Notes: generated by a model not told the origin, from the letters alone. 64,000 nt of DNA from Leptospira kobayashii (GCF_003114835.2 NZ_AP025028.1:2818001-2882000), one strand, 5' to 3'; shown: positions 16,935 through 28,400, counted from the first letter of the stretch. A program made the numbers and translations.

Positions 16935-17723
16935 ATCCAATTTATAACCATCCGGAAAGCTTTCTTCCCATAGTAAAAACCAGCCAAATACATAGCCAAT
17001 TCTACCATCCACTAAACGCACTTTTACCCAGTGACTTGCTCCATATGGTGGTATTTTTGCATAAATACCTGTATCAGCTAATAGAGCAATGCGACTGTCT
17101 TTTTTTAACTTTGATATCACTTTGCCATTTTGGTCTGGCTTGTTTCTAACCAATATATTGTCGTGTGTAACGCGATTATAACCTACTTCTAATTTAAAAA
17201 CTCCCCCATCTGGTTCTGGGCCGGCCCCTATTTCTTGTTTACGTCCTTCGTAAATTGAATTTATTTTTGCTCTATCCAAGCAAGTTGTTGAAGTTTCCTT
17301 TTGGTCAACAGACCCAATCATTTCATAGTCTTTGAATAGATTTTTTTTTGAATTTTCTATCCAGACATAAGTCTTATTATCTTCTTTGTCGAAGAGCAAA
17401 CCTAGATAAACCTTTTTTTCAGGAACGAGAAAAACATTGTCTTCAACTCGAACAAGTGGAAAAGTGAGATTGTTTGATAAACTGTAAAAAGAAAATTCAA
17501 CTTTATCTAATGACATCAAAAAATAAAAATCCATTCCCTGCTTTTCGACATCGTCCAATTTAATATGAAAATATTTAGAAATCTTATTTATCTTTTGGTT
17601 ACCTGAAGAAGCGTATATACACTTTTTACCTTGGTCATAACCCACTTCCTTTTCACCTTCAACTTGGTTGCCACAAAAAAGCGAACAAACAAACAAACAA
17701 ACGACTATTAACTTATTCCACAT
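16932..17723 (-). CDS. Exported SH3-domain protein, candidate immunity partner of the orphan cassette
   Basis: 263 residues. An N-terminal signal sequence ends near CSLFCGN, possibly a relaxed spirochaetal lipobox. The middle has no recognised domain. The last 75 residues form a bacterial SH3 domain (ILVRNKPDQNGKVI ... GYVFGWFL), a fold that often binds cell wall or peptides. The ATG overlaps the last 11 bases of the upstream cassette, so the two are translationally coupled. Each giant gene in the window has a different small exported gene in this place, which is why I propose an immunity role; a cell-wall-binding helper is the main alternative. Confidence 0.72.
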   Translation of the reverse strand: MWNKLIVVCLFVCSLFCGNQVEGEKEVGYDQGKKCIYASSGNQKINKISKYFHIKLDDVEKQGMDFYFLMSLDKVEFSFYSLSNNLTFPLVRVEDNVFLVPEKKVYLGLLFDKEDNKTYVWIENSKKNLFKDYEMIGSVDQKETSTTCLDRAKINSIYEGRKQEIGAGPEPDGGVFKLEVGYNRVTHDNILVRNKPDQNGKVISKLKKDSRIALLADTGIYAKIPPYGASHWVKVRLVDGRIGYVFGWFLLWEESFPDGYKLD

Positions 17724-20700
17724 AAGTTATTCTCCTAATATTAACAATATTCTCTTTGCTAAACGGGTTTTGTCCTCTACTCCAACCAGTTCCATGGTGA
17801 TCCACAGTTTCCCAAGTTCCGGTTTCTTGATTTCGGATGATTGTGATGTAGTGATCTCCTTCTGCATCGTTATCTGTATTGATATGAAGTATCGCAGTTT
17901 GTGCTGAACTATTATTTAATTGCGTTACAGCACTATTAACGGCCGCTATATCTGAATTTTTGATTCGTAAAGGTTCCTTGTAAGTTCCATAATTCACCCC
18001 ATTTACATTTCGGCCATCGGCATATGTATACGGATTTACGTCAGCTGTTCCCTCAAATATACCTTTACTCCCTCCTTGGGTTTCTCCATATCCGATTCTT
18101 CCTTGATTTACATTATCTACATACCACTGAGAAAATGATCTAGCTTCGATTCCATTCGCTTTTTGCATTGTATAATTCACAAACGCATAACAAATTCCAG
18201 ATGCGGCATCTCTTCCAAAACTTCCATCATTCATCATTTTACGGATGGCTGCTTCCCCAGTTATATATTCAATCGGGTCTGTTCCTGCTTTGGCTACCTT
18301 TGTGATAGGGTATTGTCCCTCTGGAAGTTTATTCAATTCAGTTGCTATATTTGTCATAATCGCACCCATCTTCTCAGGATTCTGCGCGAAATAACCAGAA
18401 GTCAACATGGTTTTCAAATCGGAAGGATCAAGGATTACTCTACCGGGGCCTAGCAGTGATTCCGGTTTTATATTACCACTTATATCCTTCTGGATTTCAA
18501 ATACTGGATTAGATCGAACTAATAGATCCTGAAATTTGATTTTTCCGGACAGTGTATCCAGGTCTTTGAGCGCAGCATCGTATTTCACTTTATCAGCCGT
18601 GCTCGCTGTATTTCTCTTGGCTTCTATTTCTGCTTTTTGTTTCGCAAGAGCGTCTAAATCAGCTTTGATTTTCTCTGCTTTGCCAGTTGCATCTAAATCT
18701 TTAAATACAGTATCAGAATATCCTTTTCCAACTTCACCTAAATCTATTCCAAGTTTACTTAATTTCTCATTTAATTTGGAAATACTTTCATCAATTTGAG
18801 ATAGCTTATGTTGAGGAAGACTAACTTGGTTTGGGTCTCCTAAGGAATTGATTTCTCTTACCGGTGAGTTCATTGCATTCGCACTAGTAGTATCATTAAC
18901 TCCCATCGCCCTAGCTACATTTTTAGCAAATTTAGAAAGTGCTTTCTTTGCCTCAGCGGCTTTAGCTTTTGCATCTTCCCAATATTTTGTATTTGCATTC
19001 CCATTATCAGCAACCAAACTTGCACTCTCAGCAGCACGTTCCGCATCTTCTGCCTCTTTCAAAAGTCGATCATATTCAGCTTTATCTGCTGAAGACAATT
19101 TGTTAGGATCGAATTCATTAACATCATCATCCCCATCCTCTCTTCTCCTGACAGGAACCTCAACAACCTGCGCATTCGGTGTCGTAGGCGTTGGCAATGG
19201 CCTACTATTCGTCCCACCACCTAAACCCATATAGGCGAGTGCACTCGCAAAGAATGTTCCAACTCCTGCCAACGCTCCGATTGCTAGCTTCTCTGGATCT
19301 ATCACTCCGTTGATTTCATCCAACAAAGCTTCCCTGGCGTCACGACTCATTTCTGCTATTTCTTTGTCCGTTTTGCCTGATGCCCTGAGTTGTTTATCCT
19401 CTGTTGCTTTGTTGATTTCTCCTAATATCCGACTCCTTTCCTGAGGAGACAAACTATCCGGGTCAGAGATTCCGTTCTCTTTCATGATCTCATTCTCTCG
19501 AAGGGTTTTTCCTCTATCTTGTGCGAGGTTGATGTTCTGCTCAGACCAGTTCATCTCATCAAAGCTGAACCCGTCAGGTCCATTCGTTGCGAGATTCACA
19601 CCATTCACTTGGGCTGATGTAGATAATCCGTTTCCATCTATAGTTGATGTGAGTCCGAGTCCGGTATCTGGATCAGTATATCCTACACTTCCGGAAAATC
19701 CTCCACCGTTGATGTCATAGTTTGCACCTATATTCCATCCCTCTCTTGGACCATTTCCATTGAAGTTATAATTCCCTCCAATCGTTGTGGCTCCGTTTGT
19801 AGTTGTGCTTAGTGTAGCCTGGAATTCTTTTACGCCGGGGATGATTGCCGCTGATCCTGAGATAGTTGTATTTCCTCTTTGTGAGAAACTAATGGATGCA
19901 TTCGTGCTTGCATTTCCTATCCCGATCCTTCCTCCCCAACCATTCTGTTTGTCGTAAGTCACGCCCAAACCAAGTGCTGTGTTCTTGAGAACCGGAGCAA
20001 GTGCTCCCATCGATGAGGTAAAACTATTGCTTAAGTCTAGTTTCCCACCACCGGTCATTCCTCCCAATACTCCATTCGCAAGTCCGGCCAGCATTCCTTC
20101 CGTTCCATTTCTGGAACCATCTACTACCTGTATGGCGGTCTTGATGATCGTTGCACCGAGTTGCGTTCCACCGTTTATTGCGGGACCGAAGAATTTTACC
20201 ATATTTGATACAAAGTTTCCTACTGTACTTAACGTACTGTTCACTCCCGACATCACTCCGGACAACGGCCCTGATGCTCCCAATGTTAATAAAGTAACGG
20301 CTACTGTAATCGCTGTTGACCTCGCCGCATCAGCTTGTGCTTTCTTGTCAGCTTTCTTCTGTTGGATTCCATCATACTGTTGTCTAAACGCAGCATTCGC
20401 TATATCTTTATCAAAGCCTGTGGCTTTAACGATTTCTTCCACTACGATTCGTTTCCCATATTCTTCTACGAATCTCTTCTCGTCCTTGAGAGTTGGGGTC
20501 TGAGAAGTATAACTAGCACTTCCTAATTTCATTCCAAATGTTTGGTTCAAGTATGCTTCCGATTGTATTTCCGCTGTCCCATAGTCCAAACTCCCCGCAT
20601 TGGCAATTCGATTGCCCTCTGCAAATGCTTTCTGGATATCTCTTTCCTTCGCTCCGAATGCTACTGCTGCTGTCTTTGCAATTCCTCCCACAACACCCAC

Positions 20701-21525
20701 TACTTGACTGACCACATTGGTTAATGGATTGGCATTAATCGCACTTCTTACTTTCTTCGCTGCTTGCGATCCTACATAGTCTGCCACTATGTTATTTGCT
20801 ACTTCAGGAGGAAGTCCCGTGGCACTTGCTACCGCACTCGTCGCATATTTTTTCGCAAGGCCCATTTCGTTCGCTCGGATTCCGGCTATTGTATCCTTCG
20901 CTCCAGTCATCTTTTCTTTCTGATTATCTATATAGTTATCCGTAGCTACTACCATCGCTGCGCTTGCGGCTACAAACGGATTCGTTGTCATGAGCGCTCC
21001 TCCTATGCCACCAAACGCTCCTGCTACGGAACTCACCGCTCCTGCTACTGTATCTACCAAGGCTGTCACTCCGGACACGAAATGCGCTGTCATCGCTCCG
21101 GTTATACCTCCACTCAACTGGTTCATTTTATTATAACTTTTCGCAACCGCATTCTCTATAGATCTTAACGGATCACTGATCGAGAATGTATTCGCTCTCG
21201 CTTTGACATTTCTTTCCTGCATCTTCCCACGCATAAAGCTGATGATATCCGAGGCCATCGCAATTTGGTCTTCACTTCCTCCAGTAGCACGGATAAAGGC
21301 TCCCGCCAAACTTGAGTTGATTTGATCTTCTATTTTACCTTTGATCGATGATTTGATCCCTGCGGTTCCACCCGATATATACGCTAGTATCATATCATTG
21401 AGAAACGAATCCGCTGATTCCGCAGCTGCTTTGGCTTCCTGGAATCTCTTCTCATTTCTCTCTTTCACCGCGGCGATATCATTTGCTGCAGCTGAAATCT
21501 TTTTGGCGTCTCCCGCGAGTCCCAC
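17713..21525 (-). CDS. Orphan C-terminal cassette of the Leptospira giant-protein family, papain/CHAP-like end
   Basis: 1270 residues that match the second half of the 2100-residue giant next door, not its N-terminus. No signal or export segment is present. The start given is a GTG with no ribosome binding site; homology continues upstream to 21590 without any start codon, where a B repeat takes over. So the piece is probably silent, or expressed only after recombination. Order: helical body, Gly-rich beta repeats (about 520-690), membrane-like segment (about 755), junction motif VVEVPVRRREDG, then unique sequence. The end has ASGICYAF (Cys1112), GDHYITII (His1225) and ETVDHHG (Asp1242), the order of a papain-like or CHAP-like cysteine hydrolase. 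I infer a toxin-like domain. Confidence 0.75.
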   Translation of the reverse strand: MGLAGDAKKISAAANDIAAVKERNEKRFQEAKAAAESADSFLNDMILAYISGGTAGIKSSIKGKIEDQINSSLAGAFIRATGGSEDQIAMASDIISFMRGKMQERNVKARANTFSISDPLRSIENAVAKSYNKMNQLSGGITGAMTAHFVSGVTALVDTVAGAVSSVAGAFGGIGGALMTTNPFVAASAAMVVATDNYIDNQKEKMTGAKDTIAGIRANEMGLAKKYATSAVASATGLPPEVANNIVADYVGSQAAKKVRSAINANPLTNVVSQVVGVVGGIAKTAAVAFGAKERDIQKAFAEGNRIANAGSLDYGTAEIQSEAYLNQTFGMKLGSASYTSQTPTLKDEKRFVEEYGKRIVVEEIVKATGFDKDIANAAFRQQYDGIQQKKADKKAQADAARSTAITVAVTLLTLGASGPLSGVMSGVNSTLSTVGNFVSNMVKFFGPAINGGTQLGATIIKTAIQVVDGSRNGTEGMLAGLANGVLGGMTGGGKLDLSNSFTSSMGALAPVLKNTALGLGVTYDKQNGWGGRIGIGNASTNASISFSQRGNTTISGSAAIIPGVKEFQATLSTTTNGATTIGGNYNFNGNGPREGWNIGANYDINGGGFSGSVGYTDPDTGLGLTSTIDGNGLSTSAQVNGVNLATNGPDGFSFDEMNWSEQNINLAQDRGKTLRENEIMKENGISDPDSLSPQERSRILGEINKATEDKQLRASGKTDKEIAEMSRDAREALLDEINGVIDPEKLAIGALAGVGTFFASALAYMGLGGGTNSRPLPTPTTPNAQVVEVPVRRREDGDDDVNEFDPNKLSSADKAEYDRLLKEAEDAERAAESASLVADNGNANTKYWEDAKAKAAEAKKALSKFAKNVARAMGVNDTTSANAMNSPVREINSLGDPNQVSLPQHKLSQIDESISKLNEKLSKLGIDLGEVGKGYSDTVFKDLDATGKAEKIKADLDALAKQKAEIEAKRNTASTADKVKYDAALKDLDTLSGKIKFQDLLVRSNPVFEIQKDISGNIKPESLLGPGRVILDPSDLKTMLTSGYFAQNPEKMGAIMTNIATELNKLPEGQYPITKVAKAGTDPIEYITGEAAIRKMMNDGSFGRDAASGICYAFVNYTMQKANGIEARSFSQWYVDNVNQGRIGYGETQGGSKGIFEGTADVNPYTYADGRNVNGVNYGTYKEPLRIKNSDIAAVNSAVTQLNNSSAQTAILHINTDNDAEGDHYITIIRNQETGTWETVDHHGTGWSRGQNPFSKENIVNIRRITYVE

Positions 21526-21590
21526 ATTGTAAAAATCTTTGAGCGCAGCATTCTGTTGTACTCCTACATCTTCCCAATCTTCCTCTCCCC
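19116..21590 (-). repeat. Duplicated block, orphan copy
   Basis: About 2.5 kb of coding DNA highly similar to 23281-25728. The first 360 bases on the coding strand (about 21230-21590) are almost identical to the partner. Similarity ends at the junction motif on one side and at the B3 repeat on the other. Confidence 0.85.
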
Positions 21591-21591
21591 A

Positions 21592-21699
21592 AACGTTCGA
21601 TGTTCCACGCTCCTGTGCGCGTAACCTCCGTGTTACGACGCACGAGCTTCGGCCATCCTTGGCCTCGCCACCGCGAGAAACATCTCCCTTGCTTTTAAG
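21592..21699 (-). repeat. Stem-loop repeat family B, copy 3
   Basis: Nearly the same sequence as copy 2, with the loop ACGGAG and the same bulged T. It begins two bases after the end of the giant-gene homology, so it marks the upstream breakpoint of the orphan cassette and would lie in its 5' leader if transcribed. Confidence 0.85.
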
Positions 21700-21726
21700 A
21701 AAAGAGAAACTCTATTTATATTTCTT

Positions 21727-21993
21727 TGTGCGCCTCGTATCTTTTTTCTTTTCCGATTTCTTTTTTTAAGCGATCACGCTCTCCCTCGACGGCAACGCTC
21801 GGTCGATCGTTGGCGCGGGAAACTTATTCATTACACTTCGCTAGTGATCTTTAAAGTTTATTAGCTAGTTTATATTTCAAGTTTCCTTTTTCGAGTTTTC
21901 TCAGTCAATCTTATCGAAATTCCCTTACCATTTCTATTTTAGTTCAATCTAATATGCATTTTGTTCAATTGCATAGTTTTTACGAGGCTCAGA
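21727..21993 (+). repeat. Intergenic repeat family A, copy 2
   Basis: Close match to 16384-16662 in the same orientation, with scattered substitutions and small gaps. It ends one base before the stop codon of the 138-residue exported protein gene. Confidence 0.8.
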
Positions 21994-21994
21994 G

Positions 21995-22411
21995 TCAAAA
22001 GTTAAAACCACGATAAATATTTTCTCCTTTCTTTCTCACAAAGTTCCAATTAAGTGTGATTGTTTTCACAGAAGAATATTTTAATATAAACCTATCTTCA
22101 TCTTTAAATAAGAGAAGAAAATTCTTTTTACCATTTATCTTATCTGTTATTTTGCACTCCTGTTTAAAACATTCGATTTTCTGATTTCTGAACACTAATG
22201 AATCATCAGCAAGAAGCAATTTTATTATTAAATCATCATTGCTACCAATGAATTTGAAACCTATGGAATAATCAATTCCTTCAGTAGATTCATACCCATC
22301 CATTGGGCTTTCAAGAAACCACTGTTCATGAAATACATTAATAGCTCTTCTTGCGTCAGCAAAACAGCAGCTAAAACTAGTTATAATTATTAATACTGTT
22401 AACTTTTTCAT
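21995..22411 (-). CDS. Small exported protein, candidate immunity partner of the 2100-residue giant
   Basis: 138 residues with a clear signal peptide (about 1-19, ending SFSCCFA) and a polar, beta-rich mature part containing two cysteines (ECFKQEC). No family recognised. It starts six bases after the stop of the M23-ended giant gene, and its ribosome binding site (TAGGT) overlaps that stop, so translation is tied to the giant. Position, export signal and lack of similarity to the partners of the other giants fit a specific periplasmic immunity protein, which is an inference. It could instead be an assembly factor. Confidence 0.68.
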   Translation of the reverse strand: MKKLTVLIIITSFSCCFADARRAINVFHEQWFLESPMDGYESTEGIDYSIGFKFIGSNDDLIIKLLLADDSLVFRNQKIECFKQECKITDKINGKKNFLLLFKDEDRFILKYSSVKTITLNWNFVRKKGENIYRGFNF

Positions 22412-22417
22412 ATTTAC

Positions 22418-25400
22418 CTACCACTTATAATTCTCGGGATTCTGGGGGATCCCAGTTTTGTCCATTACTTCAAAATGAATATGGGGACCGGAAGAATTTC
22501 CTGAATTACCCGACAGTGCAATGACTTGGCCTTTTTTTATAATATCACCCTTTTTTACTAACAGATTAGAGTTATGCGCAAATAAGGTTCGAGTTCCATC
22601 GGGATGCTCAATTATCACATGTGCTCCATAGCCAGCGATACCTTGATGGTTTTTGGTTGTTCCACCGGCAAAAATAACTGTTCCATCTGCAACAGAGGGA
22701 ACAGGCGTTCCAATCGTTGCTCGAATATCCATTCCAGCATGAGGCTTTACTTTTGTTCCATTTGCACTATATTCTACACCTTGAGGTAAATTTATTTTTC
22801 CATTAGTTGGAAGTAAGCCTCCATCTGGTGTTTTATATATAGTAGTTCCAGTTGTAGAAATTTCGGAAAGCCCTCTTGCTTTTGATAAATAATAATCCTC
22901 CAAAACATTATTTCGAGCAATACCTTCAGGAGAGGATTTGTTATCATCCCATTCTTTGATCGCTTTATCTAATTTTTCTTTAGCTATTTTCAGCTCAGCA
23001 GGATCTGTAATTGTCTTTAATAGCTCTTTGGCTTTATTTCGATCTGTTAAAACAAAAGCTTCCACTATTTTATCTGAATTTCTAAGAATATTACTTCCGT
23101 CTGGAGAAGGCTCTTGAGCATTTGTATTGTTATCTGGACTATTAGTCACCGTTCCCTCTTCACCTGGAAAGAAATAAACCCCCGCAGCTTCGACAGGTTG
23201 CGAAACATTCCCCGTGTTAATGATTCCATCCTCTCCCATTGGTTTCGGTGCACCATCATCAGCAACATCGGAAGGTCTTTCATTAACATCATCCTCCCCA
23301 TCCTCTCTTCTCTTAGCAGGAACCTCAACAACCTGTGCATTAGGTGTCGTAGGTATTGGCAATGGTCTACTATTCGTCCCCCCACCTAATCCCATAAATG
23401 CAAGTGCTCCGCCAAACAATGTTCCCACTCCACCAAGAATAACTCCTGGTATATCAGCTACGTTGATTAATCCATTGATCCGATCCAACGCTGCCTCTCG
23501 ATCATCCGGACTCAAGTTCTCTATATCGTCATCGCTCATCCCATCAGCTGCTAGTTGTGCATTCTCGTTTCTTCGATTAATATCCTCTAATCTTCTATTT
23601 CTTTCTTCTGGTGATAAACTATCAGGATCAGCGACTCCATCTTTTTTCAACAAAATATCCTCTTGTAATTTATTCCCTCTATCTTGCGCCAAATTGATGT
23701 TCTGTTCTGACCAGTTCATCTCATCAAAGCTGAATCCGTCAGGCCCATTCGTTGCGAGATTCACACCATTCACTTGGGCAGATGTAGACAAACCGTTTCT
23801 GTCTATCGTTGATGTGAGTCCGAGTCCTGTTCCTGGATCTGTATACCCTATACTTCCGGAAAACCCTCCACCATTAATATCATAGTTCGCTCCTACGTTC
23901 CAACCTTCACGTGGTCCCTTACCAGAGTTATAATTTACCCCTACACTAGTCGCACCATTTGTTGTTGTCGTAAGAGTTGCTTGCAATCCTTTCACGCCAG
24001 GAACATTTAATGAGCCAGATAGTGTCGTATTTCCTCTCTGAGAAAATCCTATGTTTAGATTCGTGCTTGCATTTCCTATCCCGATCCTTCCTCCCCAGCC
24101 ATTCTGTTTGTCGTAACTCACTCCCAAACCTAGTGCTGTGTTTTTGAGAAGCGGAGCTAGTGCTCCCATGGATGAAGTAATCCCTGAACTCAAGTCAAGT
24201 TTCCCACCACCGGTCAGTCCACCCAAGATTCCGTTGACAAGTCCAGCCAGCATTCCTTCTGTTCCATTTCTTGAACCGTCTATTACCTGTATCGCGGTCT
24301 TAATGATCGTTGCTCCTAGTTGAACCGCTCCGCTTCCAATTGCTCCGAATAATTGACCTACTGTACTCAAGGCACTATTGATCGCTGCCATCGGACCAGT
24401 TACTGCGGTTCCTGCTCCTAAGGTTATAAGTGTTACTGCCGCTGTAATCGCTGTCGATCTCGCTGCATCAGCTTGTGCTTTCTTATCAGCCTTCTTCTGT
24501 TGGATTCCATCATACTGTTGTCTAAACGCAGCATTCGCTATATCTTTATCGAAGCCTGTGGCTTTAACAATTTCTTCCACTACGATTCGTTTGCCATACT
24601 CTTCTACGAAGCCCTTCTTGTTTTTAAGGGTTGGGGTTGCTGATGTATAACTAGCACTTCCTAATTTCATCCCGAATGTTTGGTTCAAATAAGCTTCCGA
24701 TTGTATTTCCGCTGTCCCATAATCCAAACTTCCTGCATTCGCAATTCGATTGCCTTCGGCGAATGCTTTCTGGATATCTCTTTCCTTCGCTCCGAATGCT
24801 ACCGCAGTTGTCTTTATAATTCCTCCAACAACACCCACTACTTGAGTGACCACATTGGTTAATGGATTGGCATTAATCGCACTTCTTACTTTCTTCGCTG
24901 CTTGCGATCCTACATAGTCCGCTACTATGTTATTGGCTACCTCTGCTGGTAAACCTGTAGCACTTACAATCGCACTTGTTGTATGTTTTTTGATTAATCC
25001 CATTTCGTTCGCTCGGATTCCGGCTATCGTATCCTTCGCTCCCGTCATCTTTTCTTTCTGCTTATCTATATAGTTATCCGTAGCTACGACCATTGCTGCG
25101 CTTGCGGCTACAAGCGGATTTCTTGCCATGAGCGCTCCTCCAATACCACCAAACGCGCCTGCTACGGAACTCACTGCACCGGCGACTGTATCTAGTATGG
25201 CTGTCCCTGCCGATATCATGGAACCTATAACTGCTCCGGAAATTCCTCCGGTGATTTGATTCATTTTATTATATTGCTTTGCGAATGCGTTCTCTATAGA
25301 TCTTAATGGATCACTCATAGAGAATGTATTTGCACGGTCTCTCACTTGCTTCTCCTGCATCTTCCCACGCATAAAGCTGATGATATCCGACGCCATCGCA

Positions 25401-28400
25401 ATTTGGTCTTCACTTCCTCCAGTAGCACGGATAAAGGCTCCCGCCAAACTTGAGTTGATTTGATCTTCTATTTTACCTTTGATCGATGATTTGATCCCTG
25501 CGGTTCCACCCGATATATACGCTAGTATCATATCTTTGAGAAACGAATCCGCTGATTCCGCAGCTGCTTTGGCTTCCTGGAATCTCTTCTCATTTCTCTC
25601 TTTCACCGCGGCGATATCATTTGCTGCAGCTGAAATCTTTTTGGCGTCTCCCGCGAGTCCCACATTATAAAAATCTTTGAGCGCAGCATTCTGTTGTACT
25701 CCTACATCTTCCCAATCTTCCTCTCCCCAAGCTTCAAATAAATCTTTACCCTTAGGAGCCATAATCGGTTTGACTTCTGCCAAACTCACATAACGAATCT
25801 CTGTTTGGTTACCGCTTTTGTATTCGCCTTTGCTATTCTTACCATCTATCTGTCCATTACTGATGATTTTGGTGAGTGTCGCTACATTCGTTTCTTTGTT
25901 GATCGTATATTTATAATCTTGTTTTAGCAAATCCCAGCACTGACCAGGATTCACATAACAAGTGCCTGCCGCCTCTTTTTCAGAGTCGGTTAGATCTAGT
26001 CCTGTCGTTTGGCCTAATACAATCTTCTCTTCTCTACTTAAAGATTTTACGATCATTCCATTTTGGTATTCCAAACCTTGATTCTTTAAATAAGCTATCG
26101 AATCCTTAAAGGTCGTTTTGAAACAATCCTCCTGCGTCGCTCCCGGCTTCGCCATACAACTCACCATCGGTGCAAACTTGGCATCATTCATCTGATTCAG
26201 AATATGCTGATACTCCATTGTCCCGACCAGTTTTCCTTCGTCGTTGTATTTTAAAACAGATCGGTCTTCCCACTTAATTGCATACGTTAGCTGATTGAGA
26301 AGTTTTTCCTGTTCTCTATCTGCACTTCTCTCGTTGTTTTCATTGGCGGATAATAATTGAGCATATTGGTAGACCCCATTCGCTGTGTTGCTAAAAACAG
26401 CTCCTATATCTTTGCCATCCACCTTCAAACTTGTTTCTACTGTTTTTTGGCTCGCTGCATTGAAGATCGAGAAGGGTTGTCCTCCGGACGTAGATGTATT
26501 TGTGCCTGTAAGGGAAGACGCAAATCCTCCCACAGCACCGACGGCAGATTCAATCGTGCTGATCGTTTTGTAAATAATAGGATCTGTTTGAACAAGTCCG
26601 ATGCCAGATGCCAAACCGCCTAACGAAAAACTCCCCATAGTGGAAACCTTATCGATCACGTCTATCTTTGCGACTGCCATTAGACTTTGATCTTTGGAGA
26701 AGAATTCTTTGATACCTATACTTGTATCTTGCGCGATTACCTGCTGTTGAACCGGTTCGTGAAACACGAATTCCTTCGTAGTAAGACTTGTTAAACTATC
26801 TTCGTAACGGCTTAGAACCGATTCGGTTCCTGTGGAAAAATCGAACGCGGAAGACTTACCGGCGATTAAGTCGGTTTTCAAGGCCGCTAAATCATTCTTT
26901 GATTCTGCGTTCGCGGCATTTTTTTGCATTTCTTCCCATTTGATCAGACCGTCTTGTCTTTCCGTTTCCATTTTGGAAACCCATGCGGATTTTTTGGCTT
27001 CCAGATCGGCGAGTGAATTTTCATAATCTGCCTTTGCCTGTGCTTTCAATGCATCTGCATTTACTTTCCATTGTTCGTAGAAACTACTATAACTTGCTAC
27101 TTGTCCTTCCCAGTTTCGAATCGCAGGATTGATATCGTTCGTATATTTGCCCAGTTGACCTGTCAAAGAAGTCGAATTGGATCCCCAATAGTCTGCCATA
27201 ACCGAAGCGTGCGCGTCATGCACTACGTATAAAGCGCGGTATCCGATGGCACCCATTTGCATTTCAGTTGTATTCCAGGGACGTATTTGCCACCAACTGT
27301 CATAAGGAGTACCAACGGCTCTATCCCGAAGAAAATTCCCTTCAGTATGCGATACACCGGTGAGGCCTCCTGGCATTTGATTGTACATATTATAACTATC
27401 CGTATACAGGTTAGCAAATGTTACGCTTGTTACCGTCCGATCTCCCGTTCCCACAAGTTGGTTCAATAAAAATCTGACACCTTCCATATTATCAGATCTG
27501 ATCGCCAGAAATATGGATTTGAGAGGTTCGGGAATATTTGCAAAATCCCTGGAACCAGGACTTTGTTGCCATGCCACAAATCGTTGGTTGTCAGGAACAG
27601 AACCGAATGAATCCGAATAAATCGAACTGATGATACCGGAAACATCTGTTGTATAAATATTCATACTGGGATCAAAATTCAAAGTAGTTTGGTAAGTATC
27701 GATTCGATTGGCAAAAGAAGTCGTATTGGTAGCCGCAGTGTTTCTGACTCCCGCCAGAAAAGATGTCACCTCTGTAGAAATGGAGGTGAGAATGTTGGAA
27801 CTGTCCAAGGTTGTTTGGTTCAGAACTGTTTCCATTCTTCCAATCAAGTTAGTCAGCATGATTCCCGCATCATTCAATCCTGCCTGATTGGCTTTTTTAT
27901 AAACGCAGTCATCCGGTTGGTTGCAGGTATCGACTAACATTCCTTTGAACTGATCGACGATTCCTTTGATTCCGGTTTTAACAGCTGTTTTATAAGAATC
28001 GATTGCGTTCAGATTGTTCTGGAAAGTGGCCTCCGACTCGTCCATAGAATCCAGGAATTGGCTGTACTGGCTTTCTATCGTTTGCAAAGAGGTCGCAAAA
28101 TCATTGAATCCCTGTTGGGCATTCTGATTGAAATTTTGGCTCCATTGGTTCGAAGCATTGGCAATCTGCTGTTGCAATTGGAGCGCTTGGTTATGTGTGT
28201 CCTGTCCGGAAAGTGTAGTTTGTATTCCGATTCGATTCAGATAAGTGGTATCGACTCTGTTTGTATTGAGTCTGAGCACGAACTCATTTCTGTTTTCCAG
28301 AAAATCCAGGTTCGCACGATCTTCCCAGGTATTCAGAGCCGCGATTTTCTGGGATTCCAGTTCCTTTTGCACATAGTCTTTATACGCATCAACATTGTTA

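Noticed and set aside
16689..17149. Plus-strand frames over the B and A repeats
   Set aside because: Arg/Ser-rich translations of repeat DNA and antisense to the SH3-domain gene; no start signals.
16681..21699. Integron attC sites or a CRISPR array
   Set aside because: The hairpin repeats have bulged bases like attC, but there is no integrase gene, no cassette-like series and no regular repeat-spacer pattern.
19979..24650. Long plus-strand frames opposite the giant genes
   Set aside because: The frames occur in both duplicated blocks and reflect codon use of the minus-strand Gly/Ala/Thr-rich proteins.
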